Of a stretch of 10,680 nucleotides of DNA, positions 6,992-10,680 are shown in pieces. The position numbers and the translations under genes are program-made. How positions within the stretch are numbered: position 1 is the stretch's first letter; every line of letters starts with the position of its first letter. Source of the DNA: Spirochaetaceae bacterium (GTDB taxonomy: Bacteria; Spirochaetota; Spirochaetia; Treponematales; Breznakiellaceae); assembly GCA_031258615.1 (NCBI GenBank), contig JAIRMP010000235.1, forward strand, positions 1 to 10,680, written 5' to 3'. Under the pieces are notes generated by a model. That model was not told the origin of the DNA. It worked only from the letters and a program-made list of their open reading frames with translations, and searched no databases.

Positions 6992-7577
6992 ACTGCGGCG
7001 CCGTTTTTGAAAGAAAGGCTACGGTAAAGGCGGATATTACGCCCTCCACCGCGGCAAGCGGCAGGTTGGCGGCAAACAGCAGCGCCGCGGTCGCGCCCAG
7101 TTCCATATCAGAGAAGAATAGCGCGGCGCATACGAGCACGGTCCCGGTCAGCACGGAGGTGAATCCGGCGGCAAACGCTGGCAGGAAGCCGAGTTTGGCC
7201 GGAATTCGCGGGAGTATCGCACGGTATACGCCGCTCCCCGCCAGCGCCGCCGTCCCCATCACGGTCGTGTTTACCCCAAGCGACAGAAGCCCGCCAAACT
7301 GAAACAGGATTCCCTGCAACAACAGCGCGATGAACAGGGCAGGCACGGCGCTCCAGCCGAGCATGACCCCGGCAAGACCGAGCAGGGTGAGGTGTATGCT
7401 GGACGGTCCCAGCGGTACGTGGACGAGGGACGCCAGGAATAGCGCCGCCGAAACGAGCGCCGTTTCCGGCAGTTTCTCCGTTTGGGTCTTTTTCAGTCCC
7501 GCCGCCAGACCTCCCGCCGCGAGCGCCCAGCCGGCCGCAAGGACGGGAGGGGACAGTATCCCTTCACTTATGTGCAT
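6981..7577 (-). CDS. cbiM: ECF transporter metal-binding S component CbiM/NikM
   Basis: CbiM/NikM is the membrane subunit that binds Ni2+ or Co2+. It starts with MHISEGIL (1-8); in characterised homologues the free N-terminus and His2 coordinate the metal inside the protein. The second signature, VHVPLGPSSIHLTLLGLAGVMLG (52-74), supplies His53 and His62. About six membrane segments fill the remaining 198 residues, a normal size. There is no fused NikN/CbiN domain; the neighbouring NikL-like protein suggests the NikKLMQO class, which points to nickel rather than cobalt, though the sequence alone cannot settle the metal. An AGGGG element lies 6 nt upstream of the ATG. The start overlaps the nikL-like stop by 14 nt. 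Confidence 0.93.
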   Translation of the reverse strand: MHISEGILSPPVLAAGWALAAGGLAAGLKKTQTEKLPETALVSAALFLASLVHVPLGPSSIHLTLLGLAGVMLGWSAVPALFIALLLQGILFQFGGLLSLGVNTTVMGTAALAGSGVYRAILPRIPAKLGFLPAFAAGFTSVLTGTVLVCAALFFSDMELGATAALLFAANLPLAAVEGVISAFTVAFLSKTAPQYVS

Positions 7578-8064
7578 AGTCCGCCCCTACTTTTTTGAGT
7601 TTTCTTCCTGCCAAATACCAAAACGCAAAGACATTGCAAATGAGGCTCAAGCCCAATACGATTGCTATGTACATAGGCAAGGTCCCGGCAGATGCCGGAG
7701 CGTGCGCCTCCTCCTTCGTCTTCGCCGCTCCCTGTCCTGCCCCTCCTGCCACCGTAACGATTATCTCCCCCTTATGCCCCATTCCGTCCTCCGCCGTCAG
7801 CCGCCAGTCGCCGTCCTCAAAAGGGATAAAGTTAAAATAACCGTCTCTATCGGCTATTGTTTCCTGAACCGTAACATCCGGCCTGGATGGGGAGTAGACC
7901 TTAACTTTGGCAAACAGCATGGGTTCGCCGTCCGTATACCCAAACTTCACGGTGCGGACATCCGTCCGGCCGGTTACATCGGAGACATCCACACCGTGAG
8001 CGAAAACGGCGGCGGGGGAAAAAACGGCCGCCGCAAGAAACGAGCAAACAACAAGACACTTCAT
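7564..8064 (-). CDS. NikL-like periplasmic component of nickel ECF transporter
   Basis: This protein of 166 residues is predicted to be exported and anchored. A signal peptide spans 1-22 (MKCLVVCSFLAAAVFSPAAVFA), so the mature chain would begin with His23. A beta-sandwich-like domain follows (about 27-106) with DGYFNFIPFEDGDWRLTAED (74-93) and GMGHKGEI (94-101), the type seen in NikL and carboxypeptidase-regulatory-like domains. A short His/Ala/Lys linker leads to a C-terminal membrane helix (130-151) and a basic tail. The role is auxiliary to CbiM in nickel uptake. I chose ATG 8064 and not the longer frame to 8178, because AGAGGA precedes it at 5 nt and the signal peptide begins there; the longer version would overlap the upstream gene. 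It lies 20 nt after the nikK-like gene. Confidence 0.82.
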   Translation of the reverse strand: MKCLVVCSFLAAAVFSPAAVFAHGVDVSDVTGRTDVRTVKFGYTDGEPMLFAKVKVYSPSRPDVTVQETIADRDGYFNFIPFEDGDWRLTAEDGMGHKGEIIVTVAGGAGQGAAKTKEEAHAPASAGTLPMYIAIVLGLSLICNVFAFWYLAGRKLKKVGADYAHK

Positions 8065-8084
8065 ACCGTTCCTCTTTTCCTGGT

Positions 8085-8900
8085 TTACTTTACCGCAAAG
8101 AGCAATGTTGCCGCCGGATTTTCTTCGTCGGTTTCCTGAGAGTTTACTTTCTGTACCTCCCGCGCGCGGAAAATCCACACCACGGGTTTCCCAATATCGG
8201 GGTGGTTTAACTTAAAGGATATCTCCCCGTTATTGTCGGTCCTTCTTCCGGTAGAAACCCATGCGTCTATGGTCCGGTAATCATAATAATCATAAGTCGC
8301 TTTTACTTCCGCGTTTGGAAGCGGTTTACCCCGGTAAAGCACCCTAAGTTTTATCGTTGAATCCCTCGCCATGCCGGCGGGGTTATCAAGGGGAACGATT
8401 TCTATATCATGGCCGAGCGGCGTACTGAAAGTCCGGTCGGCCTTGCTAGGATTAAGGTAGTATTTACCCCATTTTGAAAAATAATTAGTTTTGACAATTG
8501 ATTTCCCCGGATTTGCCGCCGCAGCCCGGCGTTTATCCATGCCGACGCGGGTTCCGTCCGAAAAGGTGGTCGTATATCCGCCTATGCTCCTGAAAACGGC
8601 GATGGCAAGATTATTATCCGTCAGGGTATATTTCCCTTCATACCAAAGACGGTCCTTGTTTTCTGTCAAGGGGAGGTTTGAGCCTTTGATTCCATTCTTG
8701 TACACATACATCTCAACAGCGTCGAGTCCTTCGAGTTCCTCACCTACCAGGTTGTAGTGGGACGAAATACCAAAAAACGTAACGGTATCCCCTGATTTAT
8801 AATCTTTTGAGGTATTATCGGGGATGATGGTGGTCTCATGGGCAAACGCGAAACCCGCTGTAACAAGAACCATAGCGGACAAACAAAATAATTTTTTCAT
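8085..8900 (-). CDS. NikK-like DUF4198 periplasmic protein, copy 2 of the operon
   Basis: This 271-residue DUF4198 (COG5266-type) protein has a signal peptide of 20 residues ending in FAFA, so the mature protein would start HETTIIPDN. The family is found beside nickel/cobalt ECF transporters, where the NikK subunit is thought to present metal to NikM/NikL. Conserved stretches shared with the upstream paralogue are GISSHY (44-49), EMYVYKNG, WYEG, AVFRSIGG, AANPGK, LGHDIEIVPLDNPA and a tyrosine-rich YDYYDY followed by DAW, ending in LLFAVK. By eye the two paralogues are over half identical along their whole length. The ribosome-binding site AGGAG lies 7 nt upstream. It is separated from its paralogue by 88 nt containing a large hairpin. 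Confidence 0.85.
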   Translation of the reverse strand: MKKLFCLSAMVLVTAGFAFAHETTIIPDNTSKDYKSGDTVTFFGISSHYNLVGEELEGLDAVEMYVYKNGIKGSNLPLTENKDRLWYEGKYTLTDNNLAIAVFRSIGGYTTTFSDGTRVGMDKRRAAAANPGKSIVKTNYFSKWGKYYLNPSKADRTFSTPLGHDIEIVPLDNPAGMARDSTIKLRVLYRGKPLPNAEVKATYDYYDYRTIDAWVSTGRRTDNNGEISFKLNHPDIGKPVVWIFRAREVQKVNSQETDEENPAATLLFAVK

Positions 8901-8925
8901 TACAAACTCCTAATAACAAATGGGG

Positions 8926-8965
8926 AAAACAGCATACCCCGCCTTAAGGCAAAGTATGTTGTTTT
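8926..8965. terminator. Large hairpin between the two nikK-like genes (possible attenuator)
   Basis: AAAACAGCATAC (8926-8937) pairs with GTATGTTGTTTT (8954-8965) along 12 positions, with one G-U pair and no mismatch in RNA on one strand. The 16-nt loop contains the perfect palindrome GCCTTAAGGC (8941-8950). With an A-tract on one side and a T-tract on the other, it resembles a weak bidirectional terminator, though the stem is AT-rich. On the operon strand it would partly stop transcription or protect the upstream nikK mRNA, letting the two copies be expressed at different levels. Confidence 0.5.
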
Positions 8966-8988
8966 CATGCTGAAGTTTTGGAACAGCC

Positions 8989-9798
8989 TCACTTTACCGC
9001 GAAAACCAGCGTCGCCTTGAGGTTGTCCTCATCAACATCCGCTTGGGATGACTTCCTCATATCGCCGGCCTGGAAGATCCACATTACCGGTTTTTTCATG
9101 TTGATATGATCAAGCCTAAACGTAACTTCCCCGTTAGCATCGGTTTTTTCTGTGTGCGCCCAGGCGTCCATTGTGTGATAATCGTAGTAATCCCAGCTTG
9201 CCTTGACCTCCCCGGTCCAGGGCTGCCCTTTGTAAAGAACGCGGAGCTTCATCCGTGAGTTCCGTTTCATGTCGGCGGGGTTGTTGAGGGGTACAATCTC
9301 AAAATCAAACCCCAGGGGCCGGTCGAATGTCTTGTCGTTCTTGTTCGGATTAAGGTAAAGTTTTCCCCATTTGGTAAAATAGCGGCTTGTTTGAACCGTT
9401 TTTCCCGGATTGGCGGCCAGAACCTCGCTCCTCTTGCCATCGGCGTAGCCGCCGTCTGTCAGGATAGAATAAAAGCCGCCTATGCTCCTGAAAACCGCAA
9501 TCACCGGCGTGTCGTCGGTTAAGCGGTAGTTCCCCTCATACCAGACCCGGTCCTTGTTTGCTTCCAGCGGGATGTTTGCGCCCCTTGCGCCGTTTTTGTA
9601 AACGTACATTTCCACGGTCTCGGGCGACTCGATTTCCTCGCCCACCGCGAAATAGTGGGACGAAATACCAACCAGAGTGGCGGTGTCTCCCGCCTTGTAG
9701 TCTTTTGATGAATCACCGGGAATGATAAACGTCTCATGGGCAGAGGCGAAACCGGCAAATACGAGGCTCATACAGAGCAGACAAAAAGTTTTTTTCAT
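8989..9798 (-). CDS. NikK-like DUF4198 periplasmic protein, copy 1 (operon-proximal)
   Basis: This is the first gene of the metal uptake operon, 269 residues. The signal peptide is 1-20 (ending GFASA), and the mature N-terminus would be HETFIIPGD. It has the same domain and landmarks as the downstream copy: GISSHY, VEMYVYKNG, RVWYEG, AVFRSIGG, AANPGK, LNPNK, FEIVPLNNPADM, WDYYDY plus DAW, VMWIF, and a C-terminal LVFAVK. Differences gather in the middle (about 107-123) and in the last 30 residues, so the copies are not recent duplicates. AGGAG lies 7 nt before ATG 9798. Upstream lie about 115 nt of hairpin-rich leader and a candidate promoter. Confidence 0.85.
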   Translation of the reverse strand: MKKTFCLLCMSLVFAGFASAHETFIIPGDSSKDYKAGDTATLVGISSHYFAVGEEIESPETVEMYVYKNGARGANIPLEANKDRVWYEGNYRLTDDTPVIAVFRSIGGFYSILTDGGYADGKRSEVLAANPGKTVQTSRYFTKWGKLYLNPNKNDKTFDRPLGFDFEIVPLNNPADMKRNSRMKLRVLYKGQPWTGEVKASWDYYDYHTMDAWAHTEKTDANGEVTFRLDHINMKKPVMWIFQAGDMRKSSQADVDEDNLKATLVFAVK

Positions 9799-9853
9799 GA
9801 CAAAACTCCTTGAGAAAATAATTGGTCTTCAATACCGAAAACCGTTGTGCGTA

Positions 9854-9914
9854 GGAGTTCATCTCCGTTTCAGGCGTTCTTTCACAGAACAGGCGGGAAC
9901 AGCTTCATGCTGTT
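9854..9914 (-). promoter_or_regulatory. Three successive hairpins with the same pentaloop in the nikK leader
   Basis: On the plus strand the stems are GGAG/CTCC (9854-9866), GTTCT/AGAAC (9876-9890) and AACAGC/GCTGTT (9898-9914). All are perfect and all enclose 5-nt loops: TTCAT, TTCAC and TTCAT. On the transcribed minus strand the loops read AUGAA, GUGAA and AUGAA. The gaps between hairpins are 9 and 7 nt. The array lies 56-116 nt upstream of the start codon at 9798, in the probable 5' leader, and could be an RNA-level or operator-type control element. Function is inferred from structure only. Confidence 0.45.
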
Positions 9915-9920
9915 GATTCC

Positions 9921-9950
9921 ATTAAACCACATCCCCCTCAGTTCCGTCAA
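9921..9950 (-). promoter_or_regulatory. Candidate sigma-70 promoter for the nikK operon
   Basis: Read on the minus strand, TTGACG (9950-9945) and TTTAAT (9926-9921) are 18 nt apart, each matching the consensus at five of six positions. The predicted start would be near 9914, just at the first leader hairpin, giving a leader of about 115 nt. The segment also resembles a stretch of 16S rRNA, so coincidence cannot be excluded. Confidence 0.4.
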
Positions 9951-9980
9951 GCATTTTGCGGAGGAACGCGACCCCAGCGC

Positions 9981-10063
9981 GCGCTTCGGCCTGGAGTTTG
10001 CGGAGAAAGCGCGCAGCGCTTGCGCAGCAAACTCCGGAGACAACCGCGTAGCGGTTGTCCAGC
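9981..10063. repeat. Mosaic palindromic repeat, unit A (short interior)
   Basis: The unit has a 23-bp left flank (9981-10003, starting GCGCTTCGGCCTGGAG), a 23-bp interior and a 37-bp right flank (10027-10063). The flanks contain the inverted pair GGAGTTTGC/GCAAACTCC. The right flank ends in a perfect hairpin GACAACCGC-GTA-GCGGTTGTC (10039-10059). Both flanks recur in unit B at 10169-10325 around a different interior. Confidence 0.85.
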
Positions 10064-10124
10064 CTGCACCAAACGTACGCCAATGGCAGAGGAGTCGTCC
10101 TTGTCATTCACCGAGCGTGAAAGA
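10059..10124. repeat. Inverted copy of the left-end dispersed repeat
   Basis: This 66-bp segment is the reverse complement of positions 23-88 at 53 of 66 bases by hand count, ungapped. The part 10059-10084 has a single difference. It lies between mosaic units A and B and overlaps the end of unit A by 5 nt. Confidence 0.8.
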
Positions 10125-10140
10125 GGGCTGGTCTGCGCCG

Positions 10141-10160
10141 CAGGCAGGCAGGCAGGCAGG
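10141..10160. repeat. Tetranucleotide microsatellite (CAGG)5
   Basis: Five perfect CAGG units, followed by CGGG. It is intergenic and lies just before unit B. Related CTGC/CAGG words occur at 117-130 and 10328-10336. Confidence 0.9.
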
Positions 10161-10168
10161 CGGGTTAC

Positions 10169-10325
10169 GCGCTTCGGCCTGGAGTTTGCGGTAAGCCAGC
10201 CGCCTTGCGGCGGCTGAGGCCATCGACCCGCGTGTGGGTTGTGCCGCTGGCACAACCGCACAGCGGCAAGCCGCAAGCGGCTTGAGGCGCAAACTCCGGA
10301 GACAACCGCTACGCGGTTGTCCAGC
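10169..10325. repeat. Mosaic palindromic repeat, unit B (long interior)
   Basis: The 23-bp left flank (10169-10191) is identical to that of unit A. The 37-bp right flank (10289-10325) is identical except that the hairpin loop reads TAC where unit A has GTA, which is its reverse complement. The 97-bp interior holds three more perfect hairpins: AGCCGCC-TTGC-GGCGGCT (10198-10215), GGTTGTGCC-GCT-GGCACAACC (10237-10257) and CAAGCCGC-AA-GCGGCTTG (10267-10284). No credible coding frame is present. Confidence 0.85.
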
Positions 10326-10357
10326 GTAGGCAGGGCAGTAATTCAGGTAAAGAAACC

Positions 10358-10363
10358 TATAAT
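10358..10363 (+). promoter_or_regulatory. Possible -10 element for the nuclease-like gene
   Basis: A perfect TATAAT lies 63 nt upstream of ATG 10427, in AT-richer DNA just after the repeat region. No good -35 box is seen at 16-18 nt, so this is weakly supported. Confidence 0.25.
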
Positions 10364-10426
10364 TCGAGAGATGCGGACAATTGTTAAAAGTTATTTTTAA
10401 TAGTACCATTACAACCAGGAGGAAAA

Positions 10427-10680
10427 ATGGAAACGGAAAAAAACACCGCCCAGGAAAGGGACAATACCTCTTGGCACCCGGCTTTTCTGGAAGCCATCAA
10501 AGCCGAACTCGAACAATATAGTGACATCCTTGAATTTACACCGGAGTACCAACTCACCAAAGAGCCGCTCCGTATTGACGTGGTCATCGTAAAGAAACTA
10601 AAAAACGTACCTATCAAAAAGAGCATTGCCGCCATATTCAGGAAGTACAATCTTATAGAGTACAAATCCCCTTCCGACTA
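10427..10680 (+). CDS. Putative PD-(D/E)XK nuclease-like protein, 5' part
   Basis: An open frame of 84 codons runs to the window edge without a stop, so the gene is partial at its 3' end. ATG 10427 has an excellent ribosome-binding site, AGGAGG (10417-10422), 4 nt upstream. The visible part begins with a polar stretch (1-14), then WHPAFLEAIKAELEQY (16-31), LRIDVVIVKK (48-57) and RKYNLIEYKSPSD (72-84). Asp51 on a beta-strand-like hydrophobic run, and Glu78-x-Lys80 about 27 residues later, fit the D...(E/Q)xK core of PD-(D/E)XK nucleases, which also includes Rpn/transposase_31-like proteins. I recall similar proteins in multiple copies in termite-gut treponemes, but cannot check. It sits 101 nt after a mosaic palindromic repeat. 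Catalytic activity is inference. Confidence 0.65.
   Translation, partial: METEKNTAQERDNTSWHPAFLEAIKAELEQYSDILEFTPEYQLTKEPLRIDVVIVKKLKNVPIKKSIAAIFRKYNLIEYKSPSD

Noticed and set aside
7330..8139. Plus-strand open frame of 269 codons opposite cbiM and the nikL-like gene
   Set aside because: It is antisense to two well-supported genes, and its translation shows no domain, only arginine- and proline-rich shadow sequence.
8065..8178. Longer N-terminus for the NikL-like protein, starting at 8178
   Set aside because: It would overlap the upstream nikK-like gene by 94 nt and bury a clear signal peptide 38 residues inside. ATG 8064 has a good ribosome-binding site.
9799..9960. Cobalamin riboswitch upstream of the metal transporter operon
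   Set aside because: I could not find the B12-box-type conserved core on the minus strand; only short local hairpins are present.
9981..10325. CRISPR array
   Set aside because: There are only two flank copies, with unequal interiors made of palindromes, not regular spacers, and no cas genes in the window.
9847..10409. Several open frames on both strands in the repeat region
   Set aside because: They consist of the palindromic repeats and microsatellite read as codons. They lack ribosome-binding sites and recognisable domains, and overlap each other.

Overview
The window looks like a chromosomal segment of a spirochaete, most likely a mid-GC Treponema of the termite-gut or environmental type. 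Three things suggest this. The plus-strand cluster (DUF3786 protein, murG, cvpA-like, a clamp-loader delta'-like subunit, an AtoS/NtrB-like kinase) matches a gene order I remember from treponemes. The DNA is close to half GC, unlike the AT-rich oral species. The intergenic DNA is full of small GC-rich palindromes. The genus is inference; no rRNA gene is present to confirm it.

Layout. Positions 1-130 hold part of a dispersed mosaic repeat. Positions 165-5012 hold five tightly packed plus-strand genes with 4-nt overlaps or gaps of 1-4 nt, so probably one operon: DUF3786 protein, MurG (final step of lipid II synthesis), a CvpA-type membrane protein, a HolB-like clamp-loader subunit and a cytosolic PAS/histidine kinase. 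A broken class II aldolase remnant (5022-5225) follows, then a FemAB/FemX-like aminoacyltransferase (5231-6334) that probably modifies the stem peptide of lipid II, the product of MurG. That gene ends in a 15-G homopolymer whose length decides the C-terminus and whether it overlaps the convergent gene.

Positions 6302-9798, on the minus strand, hold an ECF-type nickel/cobalt uptake operon. In transcription order it has two NikK-like DUF4198 periplasmic proteins in tandem, a NikL-like anchored protein, CbiM/NikM (metal-binding S component) and CbiQ/NikQ (T component). No ATPase (NikO/CbiO) is present in the window. The leader contains three successive hairpins with near-identical pentaloops, and another large hairpin separates the two nikK-like genes.

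Positions 9799-10426 carry no gene. They hold the nickel operon leader and a mosaic of inverted-repeat units, including an inverted copy of the element at the left end. A partial plus-strand gene begins at 10427 and encodes a PD-(D/E)XK-like protein that runs off the window.

The housekeeping genes look ordinary. The points of interest are the poly-G switch, the leader hairpins of the duplicated nikK system, the missing ATPase and response regulator, and the mosaic palindromic repeats next to a putative nuclease gene.
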